From NCBI RefSeq assembly GCF_012927325.1, contig NZ_JABBGI010000017.1, positions 1 to 64,000 of the forward strand: 64,000 nucleotides of DNA. Direction: 5' to 3'. Below are positions 45,094 to 53,000 of the stretch, piece by piece; the first letter of the stretch is position 1, and each line of letters begins with the position of its first letter. A program made the position numbers and the translations under genes. The DNA is from Chryseobacterium antibioticum (GTDB taxonomy: Bacteria > Bacteroidota > Bacteroidia > Flavobacteriales > Weeksellaceae). The notes below the pieces were generated by a model. It made no database searches and had not been told where the DNA came from. It saw only the letters and a program-made list of their open reading frames with translations.

Positions 45094-45876
45094 ATGAATA
45101 AATTTTTATTAAGAGCACTGGTTTTAGCCTCAGTTAATATTGCAGTTTTTGCAGATGCACAATTCAGAACCCGAAACAGAATGGATAAGTTGGAAGACTT
45201 TGACGAGCAGAAGTTCAGTTGGGGGTTTTATTTGAACGGAAACAGGCTAGACTACCGTATCGTCCTTCATCCAAGATATGGTGCGGAAGGTAATCAGAAT
45301 CTTGTTAAATCTAAAGAAAGCTACAGCTTCGGGGCCGGATTGATCACCAAATGGAGACTGAATGACTATCTGGATTTAAGATTGGAGCCAGGCTTGCAAT
45401 TTGCTCAAAGGCAGTTGACTTTTAATACCCAGTCTAATGACCAGTACGCTGCTGGAACATTGACGAATCCGCCTTTCCTTCCAATTCCTTTAACGGAAAA
45501 AGACAAAGTAAGAGAGATTAAATCTACATTGGTAGACGTTCCGGTATTACTGGAACTTCACGGCCAGAGATGGTACAACTCCAGACCTTACATTGCAGCA
45601 GGGGTGAACTACATCGTTAACCTTCAGTCTAATTCAGATTCTGAAGATGATAACATGCAGCAGGTTTTCAGATCTACTACGCACAACTTTGCATGGTCGG
45701 CTGAATTGGGGATCCAGTTTTATTTCAATAAATTCAAACTGACTCCGGCGGTAAGAGGAACATTCTTTATGAACAACGAGAAAGTAGCAGATAATGCCAA
45801 TACTCCTCCATATTGGGCAACAGCAATGTCTACCCTTCAGACAAGAGCCGTAATGTTTGTTTTGAAATTTGAATAA
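45094..45876 (+). CDS. porT: PorT family outer membrane beta-barrel protein
   Basis: 260 aa with signal peptide (FADAQ). PorT (SprT in Flavobacterium) is needed for type IX secretion and gliding in Bacteroidota. The features are an eight-stranded outer-membrane-protein-like barrel: FSWGFYLNGNRLDYRIVLHP, KSKESYSFGAGLITKWRLNDYLDLRLEPGLQF, and a C-terminal LQTRAVMFVLKFE ending in aromatic-Glu. Position 3 bp after ubiE agrees with the ubiE-porT pair of related genomes. No other type IX genes lie in the window. Confidence 0.88.
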   Translation: MNKFLLRALVLASVNIAVFADAQFRTRNRMDKLEDFDEQKFSWGFYLNGNRLDYRIVLHPRYGAEGNQNLVKSKESYSFGAGLITKWRLNDYLDLRLEPGLQFAQRQLTFNTQSNDQYAAGTLTNPPFLPIPLTEKDKVREIKSTLVDVPVLLELHGQRWYNSRPYIAAGVNYIVNLQSNSDSEDDNMQQVFRSTTHNFAWSAELGIQFYFNKFKLTPAVRGTFFMNNEKVADNANTPPYWATAMSTLQTRAVMFVLKFE

Positions 45877-45898
45877 CAAAATATTGCAGAAAAAATAC

Positions 45899-45928
45899 AA
45901 AAGGAGGTGCTTATGCATCTCCTTTTTT
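45899..45928 (+). terminator. Terminator of the ubiE-porT operon
   Basis: AAAAGGAGGTGC and GCATCTCCTTTTTT form a 12-bp stem (one G-U) with a 4-nt loop and T tract. Confidence 0.85.
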
Positions 45929-45960
45929 CATGACTGATCAAAATATAGAGACTTTTATTT

Positions 45961-45989
45961 TTGTTACTGTTATTATTTTTTTACTTTTG
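45961..45989 (+). promoter_or_regulatory. Promoter of the coiled-coil/zapA operon
   Basis: TTG (45961-45963), an 18-nt spacer and TACTTTTG (45982-45989) fit the Bacteroidota consensus, 28 nt before the ATG at 46018. Confidence 0.7.
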
Positions 45990-46017
45990 CTATTAGTTAG
46001 AATATAGAAAACCTGAA

Positions 46018-46320
46018 ATGCTTCAAGATTTAGAAAACAATTTTTCAGAATTAGAAAAAAAGATTTTGATTTTACAAAAGAATTATAAAAGTCTTACTGA
46101 AAGGTTATCAGAATTAAATAGTGAGCATGAAGAACTGAAAACGAAATACGATGAGGAAAGAAGAAGAAATCAGGTATTAGCAGAAGAACAGAAAAATATA
46201 AAACTTTATTCAGCAATATCAGGAAATCCTGAACACAACAGATTAATGAAAAACCATATCAACCGATTGGTAAAAGAAATTGATTTCTGTATTGCACAGC
46301 TTCAAAACAGTGGATTATAA
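46018..46320 (+). CDS. Coiled-coil protein upstream of zapA
   Basis: 100 aa, nearly all predicted coiled coil with heptad pattern (LENNFSELEKKILILQKNYK, SLTERLSELNSEHEELKTKYDEE), then a short C-terminal helix (MKNHINRLVKEIDFCIAQLQ). Its stop overlaps the zapA start (TAATG), so translation is coupled. By size, structure and position it may be a partner of ZapA in division, comparable in shape to ZapB of E. coli, though not clearly homologous. I do not assign a name. Confidence 0.75.
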   Translation: MLQDLENNFSELEKKILILQKNYKSLTERLSELNSEHEELKTKYDEERRRNQVLAEEQKNIKLYSAISGNPEHNRLMKNHINRLVKEIDFCIAQLQNSGL

Positions 46321-46607
46321 TGGATGTAAGAAGAATAACCATAAACATTGCAGGAAGGGTATATCCGCTGAACGTACCGGCCGCAGAGGAGGAAACTTTG
46401 CGTAAAGTAGGAAAGCAGATCGAAAATATGATTAAAGATTTTGAACAGAACTTCGATGTAAGAGATAAGCAAGATGCTTTAGCAATGTGTGCCCTGAAAC
46501 TAGGAACCAATGCTGAAGTAGTTTCTCTCAACTACGAAAAAAATATAAATTCTACCAACGAAAGATTAGTGAAGATTAATCAGACGTTGAATGAAATTGG
46601 GAAATAG
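46320..46607 (+). CDS. zapA: Cell division protein ZapA
   Basis: 95 aa. ZapA binds FtsZ and promotes bundling of its filaments at the division site. RRITINIAGRVYPLNVPAAEEETLRKVGKQI is the N-terminal globular part of the family and the second half is a helix for dimerisation (DKQDALAMCALKLGTNAEVVSLN). Start overlaps the stop of the coiled-coil gene. Downstream is the 6S RNA candidate and rny. Confidence 0.9.
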   Translation: MDVRRITINIAGRVYPLNVPAAEEETLRKVGKQIENMIKDFEQNFDVRDKQDALAMCALKLGTNAEVVSLNYEKNINSTNERLVKINQTLNEIGK

Positions 46608-46624
46608 ATTTTTTTTCCCATCAG

Positions 46625-46797
46625 ACTGCCTACAATAATTCTAACACATTAAAGGTAAACTCAACGCTAAACAATTACCGAGCAAATGTCCTCTGAATGG
46701 CGAGCCGGGTCTCCCGGATTACAGACAGTGGAAATCAGTTCAAATCGTGTTGATTAGGAGTTTACTCTATATCACTGGATTATTGTAGGTTTTTTTT
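46625..46797 (+). ncRNA. ssrS: 6S RNA candidate
   Basis: A noncoding stretch between zapA and rny. The closing stem CCTACAATAATTC (46629-46641) pairs perfectly over 13 bp with GGATTATTGTAGG (46777-46789), followed by T8. Inside, GTAAACTC pairs with GAGTTTAC, CAACGC with GTGTTG, and the tip has CCGGG-TCT-CCCGG; unpaired regions lie between them. This long, interrupted rod of about 170-180 nt fits 6S RNA, which mimics an open promoter and binds RNA polymerase. In proteobacteria ssrS lies next to zapA, so synteny supports the call. A covariance-model search would settle it. Confidence 0.78.
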
Positions 46798-46837
46798 ATT
46801 TAAATAAGTGTAAGACAATTAAAACTCAATATATATT

Positions 46838-48409
46838 ATGACAATAACAGCCATTATAGTCGGCGTGGTTTGCCTTGTAATTGGTGCGGTGATAGGAATT
46901 CTTTTTTCTAAAAGCTCACTCAACACCAAGGGCAAATTTATTATAGATGATGCAAAGAAAAATGCCGAAAACCTTATAGAAAAAGCAAATGTTCAAGCTG
47001 AATCCATAAAGAAAGAAAAGAACCTACAGGCCAAAGAAAAATTTTTGGAACTAAAATCTCAGCATGATGCGGATATTCAATCCCGTGAGAGAAAAATGCA
47101 GGAGGTAGAGAAAAGAACCAAAGACAAAGAACACAAGCTTAATGATGAGCTTAGCAAGACAGGAAAACTTGAAAAGGATCTTGACAAGCAGATTGCAGAT
47201 TACGCTAAGAAAAATGAAATCTTAGATAGAAAACAGCAGGAACTTGATGTGGCAACTTCTAAAAAAGTGGAGATTTTGGAGAAAATCGCCAATTACACCG
47301 CAGAGGAAGCTAAAGCAGAATTGGTAGAAACCATGAAAGCAGAAGCTAAAACAAGAGCTCAGGCACACGTTCAGAGCATTATGGAAGAAGCACAGTTGAA
47401 TGCTAAGAACGAAGCCAGAAAAATTGTTGTTCAGACGATTCAGAGAATTGGAACAGAGCAGGCTATCGAAAACTCAGTATCTGTTTTCAACATTGAATCT
47501 GACGAAGTAAAAGGAAGAATCATTGGTAGAGAAGGTAGAAATATCCGTGCTTTAGAAGCGATGACAGGAGTAGAGATTATCGTTGATGATACTCCGGAAG
47601 CTATCCTTCTTTCATGTTTTGATCCGGTAAGAAGAGAGATTGCAAGATTATCCCTTCACAGATTGGTAACGGACGGAAGAATCCACCCGGCAAGAATCGA
47701 AGAAGTTGTAGAAAAAACAAAAAAACAGATCGAAGAAGAGATCATTGAAGTAGGTAAAAGAACGATCATTGATTTAGGAATCCACGGATTGCACCCGGAA
47801 CTGATCAAGATTGTAGGAAGAATGAAATACCGTTCTTCTTACGGACAAAACCTATTACAGCACTCAAGAGAAGTAGCGAATATTGCTGCAACAATGGCTG
47901 CTGAACTGGGATTAAACGTAAAATTAGCGAAAAGAGCAGGTCTGTTACACGATATCGGTAAAGTTCCTGAGCAGGAATCTGAACTTCCTCACGCTTTACT
48001 GGGAATGCAGTGGGCTGAAAAATATGGTGAAAACGCAGAAGTTGTTAATGCAATCGGAGCTCACCACGACGAAATTGAAATGAAGTCATTATTATCACCG
48101 ATCATCCAGGTTGCCGATGCAATCTCAGGAGCAAGACCGGGAGCAAGAAGACAGGTACTTGAATCTTATATCCAGAGACTGAAGGATCTTGAAGCTGCAG
48201 CATTAAGTTTCGATGGCGTATCAAGCGCTTATGCGATTCAGGCAGGTAGAGAACTGAGAGTAATGGTAGAAAGTGGAAAGGTAAATGATGAAGTAGCAAA
48301 CCAGCTATCTTATGACATCTCTGAAAAAATTCAGAATGAACTGACGTATCCGGGACAGGTAAAAGTAACGGTTATCAGAGAAACAAGAGCTGTGAATATT
48401 GCAAGATAA
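46838..48409 (+). CDS. rny: Ribonuclease Y
   Basis: 523 aa. RNase Y is a membrane-anchored endonuclease that starts mRNA decay. An N-terminal membrane segment (about 4-24) is followed by a long coiled coil (about 30-200), a KH domain ([29 protein letters not shown]) and an HD domain with [12 protein letters not shown] and [10 protein letters not shown]. The C-terminal [20 protein letters not shown] is the family end. It follows the 6S RNA candidate by about 40 bp and may share transcription with zapA. Confidence 0.97.
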   Translation: MTITAIIVGVVCLVIGAVIGILFSKSSLNTKGKFIIDDAKKNAENLIEKANVQAESIKKEKNLQAKEKFLELKSQHDADIQSRERKMQEVEKRTKDKEHKLNDELSKTGKLEKDLDKQIADYAKKNEILDRKQQELDVATSKKVEILEKIANYTAEEAKAELVETMKAEAKTRAQAHVQSIMEEAQLNAKNEARKIVVQTIQRIGTEQAIENSVSVFNIESDEVKGRIIGREGRNIRALEAMTGVEIIVDDTPEAILLSCFDPVRREIARLSLHRLVTDGRIHPARIEEVVEKTKKQIEEEIIEVGKRTIIDLGIHGLHPELIKIVGRMKYRSSYGQNLLQHSREVANIAATMAAELGLNVKLAKRAGLLHDIGKVPEQESELPHALLGMQWAEKYGENAEVVNAIGAHHDEIEMKSLLSPIIQVADAISGARPGARRQVLESYIQRLKDLEAAALSFDGVSSAYAIQAGRELRVMVESGKVNDEVANQLSYDISEKIQNELTYPGQVKVTVIRETRAVNIAR

Positions 48410-48431
48410 TAACAGGATAAAGATATTGTAT

Positions 48432-48462
48432 AAAAACCTTTCAAGAAATTGAAAGGTTTTTT
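48432..48462 (+). terminator. rny terminator
   Basis: AAAACCTTTCAA-GAAA-TTGAAAGGTTTTTT: a 12-bp stem with a GAAA tetraloop. Confidence 0.9.
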
Positions 48463-48482
48463 ATTTTTATCAAAACTTAAAA

Positions 48483-49724
48483 ATGCAAGAACTGTCTTTG
48501 TCTTCAAAACTGAAGTACATCTTTTCAATCCCCGTTATCATTTCTGCCCTGGGCTATTTTGTAGATATCTATGATCTGCTTTTATTCGGTATCGTAAGAA
48601 TCCCCAGTTTGAAAGCTTTAGGTCTAAACCCCGACGCCGATGGAACCTTTATCCTGAACTGCCAGATGGTGGGACTTCTTATCGGAGGAATCTTTTGGGG
48701 AATCTTTGGAGACAAAAAAGGAAGACTGTCTGTACTTTTCGGTTCCATTTTAGTCTATTCCTTAGCTAATTTAGCGTGCGGATTCTTACCTTATTTCCCA
48801 AAAGAACATCTGTTGTATCAATATGCTGGTTTAAGGTTCATCGCCGGAATAGGACTGGCCGGAGAGCTTGGAGCAGGAATTACCCTCGTTTCTGAAAGCC
48901 TGCCGAAGAGTCTGAGGGCGATAGGAACGTCTGTTGTAGCCGGTTTTGGTTTAATGGGTGCTGTAGTAGCTCAATTAACCGTAGAATTGGCGGGCGGATG
49001 GAATATCTCTTATATTATCGGAGGAATTATGGGTGTCATGCTTCTGTTGCTAAGGATAAGCGTATCCGAATCAGGGATTTATAAAAATATAGTCCATAAA
49101 AGTGTCTCCAAAGGAAATTTTCTCTCCTTTTTTACCCATAAAGAACGCCTGACCAGATATCTGAAATGCATCGCAGTCGGATTACCTACATGGTATTGTA
49201 TAGGGATTCTGGCCGTTTTAGCGAATCAATTTGCCCCTGAATTAGGAATAAAGGATATCAATCCCGGAAAAGCAATTATGTGGGCCTACGTAGGCATCTC
49301 TGTAGGTGACCTGATGAGTGGTTTTATCTCTCACGCGTTGAAATCCCGTAAAATGGCTATTTTTTATATGCTGCTTTTCACAATAATCGGCGTGGCCGTC
49401 ATGCTGTTTGGAAATACCAATACAGAAACGAAATATTATATGTTCTGTGTCTGGCTGGGATTAGGGACAGGGTATTGGGCGATGTTTGTGACCCTTGCAG
49501 CCGAACAGTTCGGGACTAATATCAGAAATACAGCCACGACTACCGTTCCCAATATGGTAAGAGGGCTTGTACCGGTAATGATTCTGGCCTTTGATCTTTT
49601 GAAAAATAATTTCACAGTAATCATCAGTGCAGCCATTGTAGGTATTGTTGTGTTTGGGCTTGCCTTTTACTCATCACTTACCATTTCCGAAACACATGAT
49701 AAAGATCTGGAGTTTACTGAGTAA
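48483..49724 (+). CDS. MFS transporter (metabolite:H+ symporter-like)
   Basis: 413 aa with 12 predicted membrane segments. The loop 2-3 motif is FGDKKGRLSVLFGS (GDxxGRr), and GYFVDIYDLLLFG at the first helix is typical of the metabolite:proton symporter branch (ProP/ShiA/sialate-type). It would move an organic solute with protons. The substrate cannot be read. It stands alone between the rny terminator and the leader-peptide genes; no link to those peptides is evident. Confidence 0.85.
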   Translation: MQELSLSSKLKYIFSIPVIISALGYFVDIYDLLLFGIVRIPSLKALGLNPDADGTFILNCQMVGLLIGGIFWGIFGDKKGRLSVLFGSILVYSLANLACGFLPYFPKEHLLYQYAGLRFIAGIGLAGELGAGITLVSESLPKSLRAIGTSVVAGFGLMGAVVAQLTVELAGGWNISYIIGGIMGVMLLLLRISVSESGIYKNIVHKSVSKGNFLSFFTHKERLTRYLKCIAVGLPTWYCIGILAVLANQFAPELGIKDINPGKAIMWAYVGISVGDLMSGFISHALKSRKMAIFYMLLFTIIGVAVMLFGNTNTETKYYMFCVWLGLGTGYWAMFVTLAAEQFGTNIRNTATTTVPNMVRGLVPVMILAFDLLKNNFTVIISAAIVGIVVFGLAFYSSLTISETHDKDLEFTE

Positions 49725-49815
49725 TACAGCGGTTTGATAGGAATTGATGTCTTTTTAAGTGCAAGTAAATGAATAAATTAACGTTTTGTTATGCTTTAAA
49801 TAATCATTAATTGTT

Positions 49816-49823
49816 TACTTTTG
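49816..49823 (+). promoter_or_regulatory. Putative -7 box of the first GG-leader peptide gene
   Basis: TACTTTTG, 46 nt before the ATG at 49870. The following leader (TATTGTTTAATTAAAATC) resembles that of the second gene. Confidence 0.45.
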
Positions 49824-49869
49824 AAAGTAAAGGAAGTTAATTCTATTGTTTAATTAAAATCAAAACATC

Positions 49870-50055
49870 ATGTCACAGGAAATTTTAAAAAGAGCAAAAA
49901 AGTTAAAAAAAGATGACCTTAAAAACATTATTGGAGGAGTTGGAGGAGTAGTCACCCCAGATCTTTCAAAATGTGGCTGTAGCTGTACAGGAGCAGTGAC
50001 TGGCCCGTCATATTGTGTAAAATATAAAAAATGTCTGCAGGTAATAACCTGTTAA
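49870..50055 (+). CDS. GG-leader Cys-rich peptide 1 (bacteriocin-like precursor)
   Basis: 61 aa. The basic leader KKLKKDDLKNIIGG ends in a double glycine at 22-23, the type of signal cut by C39 peptidase ABC exporters. The core (24-61) is glycine-rich, then DLSKCGCSCTGAVTGPSYC. Six cysteines are spaced C-x-C-x-C-x9-C-x5-C-x5-C (35, 37, 39, 49, 55, 61). Such bacteriocin-like precursors are common in Chryseobacterium; their activity is not established. No exporter, peptidase or modification gene lies nearby. Tandem paralogue at 50384-50560. Confidence 0.8.
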   Translation: MSQEILKRAKKLKKDDLKNIIGGVGGVVTPDLSKCGCSCTGAVTGPSYCVKYKKCLQVITC

Positions 50056-50071
50056 TGAAAAACATTTTAGT

Positions 50072-50106
50072 AAAACCTTTCGAGTCATTGAAAGGTTTTC
50101 TTTTTA
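50072..50106 (+). terminator. Terminator of GG-leader gene 1
   Basis: AAAACCTTTC and GAAAGGTTTT form a 10-bp stem with an 8-nt loop and a following T-rich run. Confidence 0.8.
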
Positions 50107-50301
50107 TTAAAGCTTAAGAGTCCTGGAAACATTTCAGAACCTCCTTCAAAAAAAAATCTGGTGTCATTCTTTTGGATGGTTATAGCAGTTTAAAAGAGCA
50201 AAAAATAAAAGCTGTTTAATAAATATTTCCGGTTGATATCCCTTTATTGGGGTGATAATCTTAATGAAATTAAGGTATTTTTAAAATTTTAATTAATTAT
50301 G

Positions 50302-50331
50302 TTGCGAATAATTAATATTTGTTTAACTTTG
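50302..50331 (+). promoter_or_regulatory. Promoter of the second GG-leader gene
   Basis: TTG (50302-50304), a 19-nt spacer and TAACTTTG (50324-50331) match the Bacteroidota consensus exactly, 52 nt before the ATG. Confidence 0.75.
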
Positions 50332-50383
50332 AAAAGTAACTGAACTTTATTGTTTAATCTTAAAACTATATCAAATCACCATT

Positions 50384-50560
50384 ATGAAAAATGCTAAAAA
50401 ATTAAAAAAAGGAGACTTAAAGAACATCGTAGGAGGGATAAGCGGACCAGTCGATTTATCTAAATGCGGATGCAGCTGCTCAGGTGCCGTTACGGGGCCT
50501 TGGTACTGTGTACAGTATATTGGTTGCCCACAGGTATACACTTGTGATCAGTCTGTATAA
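50384..50560 (+). CDS. GG-leader Cys-rich peptide 2 (bacteriocin-like precursor)
   Basis: 58 aa. Leader KKLKKGDLKNIVGG with the double glycine at 17-18, then ISGPVDLSKCGCSCSGAVTG and PWYCVQYIGCPQVYTCDQSV. The six cysteines (28, 30, 32, 42, 48, 54) have exactly the spacing of peptide 1, and DLSKCGCSC-GAVTGP is shared. It has its own promoter and a terminator downstream, so the two are separate transcription units made by tandem duplication. Export and processing genes are not in this window. Activity unknown. Confidence 0.8.
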   Translation: MKNAKKLKKGDLKNIVGGISGPVDLSKCGCSCSGAVTGPWYCVQYIGCPQVYTCDQSV

Positions 50561-50603
50561 AAGACCATTCAGTCAGAAATAAACATTTCCACATTTAATA
50601 CGC

Positions 50604-50635
50604 AAAAGCCTTTTGGACCTTCCAAAAGGTTTTTG
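50604..50635. terminator. Bidirectional terminator between GG-leader gene 2 and yeiH-like gene
   Basis: AAAAGCCTTTTGGA and TCCAAAAGGTTTTT pair with one mismatch around a 3-nt loop. Confidence 0.8.
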
Positions 50636-50639
50636 TCAT

Positions 50640-51575
50640 TTAACTGATGATGTAAAGCAAACTCCCTACACTTATAGTAATCCATAAAATAACAGCTACT
50701 GCCAATGGTTTACTACCTATCGATCTTAGAGTCTGGATCGAAAGAGTAGATCCAATGAAGAATAAAGTAAGATTAAGGCCGTATTTTGCCACTGTAGTCA
50801 CAGAAGTACTGAAATAGTCAAAAACCGAAAAATAAGTGTTTAAAAGAATGGCCAGAATAAACCATCCTATGAACCAAGGGATTTTAATCTTCGATTCCTT
50901 ATTCTTAAAAATAAACATCGTGATCACAGAAACCGGAATAATCCATAAAGCACGGGCCAGTTTTACCGTTGTGGCTATTTTTAGAGCCTCGTTTCCATAT
51001 TTTCCGGCAGCGCCTACCACAGAACTGGTATCATGAATTCCTACCGCGCACCAAAGCCCGAACTGTTCCTGGGAAAGATGCAAAAGATGCCCAATAGCAG
51101 GATAAACAAACAATGCCACAGAATTCAGCGTAAAAATAATAGCCAGCCCCAGAGAAATTTCTTTTGTGCTCGGTTTTATAATAGGAGATACGGCTGCAAT
51201 GGCACTTCCGCCGCAGATCGCTGTTCCCGCAGAGATCAGATAAGATAGCTTTCTCTCAAGCTTAAATACCTTGCCTAAAATATAGCCCAGAATCATCACT
51301 GTCAAAATACTGACAACCGTTAAAAAGAAGCCCGTTTTTCCTGCCTCGAGCGCTTCATTCAATTTAAGTCCGAAACCCAATCCTACAATCGAGATCTGAA
51401 GAAGCAGGTGAATATATTGATGAAGATGTTTTTCAAATGGATTGCCTATAAGAACTGCCAGACCAAAACCAAGGGCCAGTGCAATAGGTGAGGAGACCCA
51501 AGGAGTCAGACATACGAGGGCCAGTATAATAAAAATAGTTTTTCGTATCGTTTCATTTTGGAAGAAGTCTTTCAT
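50640..51575 (-). CDS. YeiH/UPF0324 family membrane protein (putative sulfate exporter)
   Basis: 311 aa with about 9-10 membrane segments. GTAICGGSAIAAVSPIIK and GIHDTSSVVGAAG are the family signatures; LLQISIVGLGFGLKL and FIGSTLSIQTLRSIG are also typical. The family is annotated as putative sulfate exporter, largely by context. A LysR-type gene lies 323 bp upstream on the same strand, the usual partner of yeiH. Substrate not proven. Confidence 0.88.
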   Translation of the reverse strand: MKDFFQNETIRKTIFIILALVCLTPWVSSPIALALGFGLAVLIGNPFEKHLHQYIHLLLQISIVGLGFGLKLNEALEAGKTGFFLTVVSILTVMILGYILGKVFKLERKLSYLISAGTAICGGSAIAAVSPIIKPSTKEISLGLAIIFTLNSVALFVYPAIGHLLHLSQEQFGLWCAVGIHDTSSVVGAAGKYGNEALKIATTVKLARALWIIPVSVITMFIFKNKESKIKIPWFIGWFILAILLNTYFSVFDYFSTSVTTVAKYGLNLTLFFIGSTLSIQTLRSIGSKPLAVAVILWITISVGSLLYIIS

Positions 51576-51898
51576 ACAATAAGTTTAGACTCCAAAATTC
51601 CGAAATATAGCATTACAAAGTAAATTGTATTTTATTATAATGGATAACTTTTGGTTATGGGTTTCGAGGTGAAAAAGTTTTGTAGATGAGTTGGAAAAGG
51701 GTTGTCAGTTGCTGGTTCCTTGTTGTCGAGTTGTTGATTGAACGTCTGATATCTGGTGTCTGAAATCTGAAATCTAATGTTTGGACCCAAAATTCACCAT
51801 TCACTTGCGAAGCAAAATTCACCATTCACATCATACACTTGTCTACAATCACAATCCGAAGACGAGACTTTTAAACTGCGACACCTGCAACCTAACCC
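51576..51898. other. Intergenic region between LysR and YeiH-like genes, with repeats
   Basis: No gene seen. It holds text-like repeats such as GAGTTGGAAAAGGGTTGTCAG, CTGATATCTGGTGTCTGAAA and the dispersed repeat at 51781-51826. The yeiH-like promoter would be near 51600-51650, but no exact TAnnTTTG was fixed. Confidence 0.5.
51781..51826. repeat. Dispersed intergenic repeat copy
   Basis: AAAATTCACCATTCACTTGC followed by GAAGCAAAATTCACCATTCA. Same core as 19256-19400 and 41091-41125; within it AATTCACCATTCAC occurs twice as a direct repeat around GCGAAGC. Confidence 0.6.
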
Positions 51899-52777
51899 CT
51901 AATTCTTCACAAATCTCAGAAAAAGTTTAATCATCTCCGACTGTTCTCCTTTTGGAAGGATAAAGTGAAAATTTCTCTCAATACTGAAGTTTTTGATATC
52001 AACAATCGTAAGGGTATTGTTCTTTAATTCATTCAAAATGGTACTGATCGACAAAAACGCCATACAATCCGAGTGTAAGAGGTAATTCTTAATACTTTCG
52101 CTGCTTCCCAGCTGCATGACAGTATTCAGTTCTGCGATATTGATTCCTTTTTCCTTCAACCGGTTTTGGATAAACTCCAGGGTGCCCGAGCCCTGTTCCC
52201 GGAAGATCAGGTTTAAGTCGTAAAGATCTTTTAGGCTTAAAGTTTTATGAGCTAGCGGATGGTCTGTCTTTGCCGTAAGAACGATCTCATCAGCTTTAAA
52301 AATTTTATAATCAAAAAAAGAAGACTGAGATTCCCCTTCAATAATCCCCAGATCGATCTTTCCTTCCTTTAAAAGTTCGGAAATAATTTCTGTATTGTGC
52401 GTAATCAGTTCGATCTTAATCTCTTGATAATAAGCATTGAATGTAGCCAGTATTTCAGGCAAAACATACTGTGCAACGCTTGTGCTGGCTCCAATGATCA
52501 GTTTTCCTTTATGCTGTTCATTGATCTGGCTGATCTCAAATTCCAGATCCCGGTAGAGATTCCGGATCTTTTCGGCATATTCATATAAAACTTTTCCACT
52601 TTGAGTAAGCTGGACAGAAGTTCCCTTTCTGTCGAAAAGCTTTGTCCCGAGCTGACTTTCAATTTCTTTGATGTGCTTGGTCACGGCAGGTTGCGAAATA
52701 TGAAGTTCCTCGGAAGCTTTCGTAAAACTCAGTCTTGAGGCAGCGGTATGGAAAACTTTTAATCTGTAGTCGAACAT
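51899..52777 (-). CDS. LysR-type transcriptional regulator
   Basis: 292 aa. The N-terminal helix-turn-helix is clear (FHTAASRLSFTKASEELHIS, QPAVTKHIKEIESQLGTKLF), followed by the periplasmic-binding-like effector domain (LIIGASTSVAQYVLPEILATF, ELITHNTEIISELL). By position it likely controls the yeiH-like gene, as YeiE or CysL-type regulators do in other bacteria. The effector ligand is unknown. Confidence 0.88.
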   Translation of the reverse strand: MFDYRLKVFHTAASRLSFTKASEELHISQPAVTKHIKEIESQLGTKLFDRKGTSVQLTQSGKVLYEYAEKIRNLYRDLEFEISQINEQHKGKLIIGASTSVAQYVLPEILATFNAYYQEIKIELITHNTEIISELLKEGKIDLGIIEGESQSSFFDYKIFKADEIVLTAKTDHPLAHKTLSLKDLYDLNLIFREQGSGTLEFIQNRLKEKGINIAELNTVMQLGSSESIKNYLLHSDCMAFLSISTILNELKNNTLTIVDIKNFSIERNFHFILPKGEQSEMIKLFLRFVKN

Positions 52778-52844
52778 TGTCGGAGCTTATGGGTAGTAAA
52801 TTTAGTAAAATTATACGGGAAAGGGATGCCAGTTGTGTGGTGAA

Positions 52845-52990
52845 GTTTGAGTGTTATAGAGTTATAGGGTCTGAGCGTTTTCGGAGTAAGGAACTTAAGA
52901 TATTTAGCATGCTATTTTTACCCGAAACCCCGTACCGCGAAACTTACCTAACCACTACTCTAAGACTCTCAAACTCTATAACACTCAAAC
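52845..52990. repeat. Long inverted repeat between LysR and ClC genes
   Basis: GTTTGAGTGTTATAGAGTT (52845-52863) is the exact reverse complement of AACTCTATAACACTCAAAC (52972-52990). Between them the sequence is partly self-complementary with a central TAGCATGCTA palindrome. It contains no open frame. It may be a miniature mobile element or a fold formed between the two divergent-looking promoters. Confidence 0.8.
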
Positions 52991-53000
52991 CCTGAACCTC

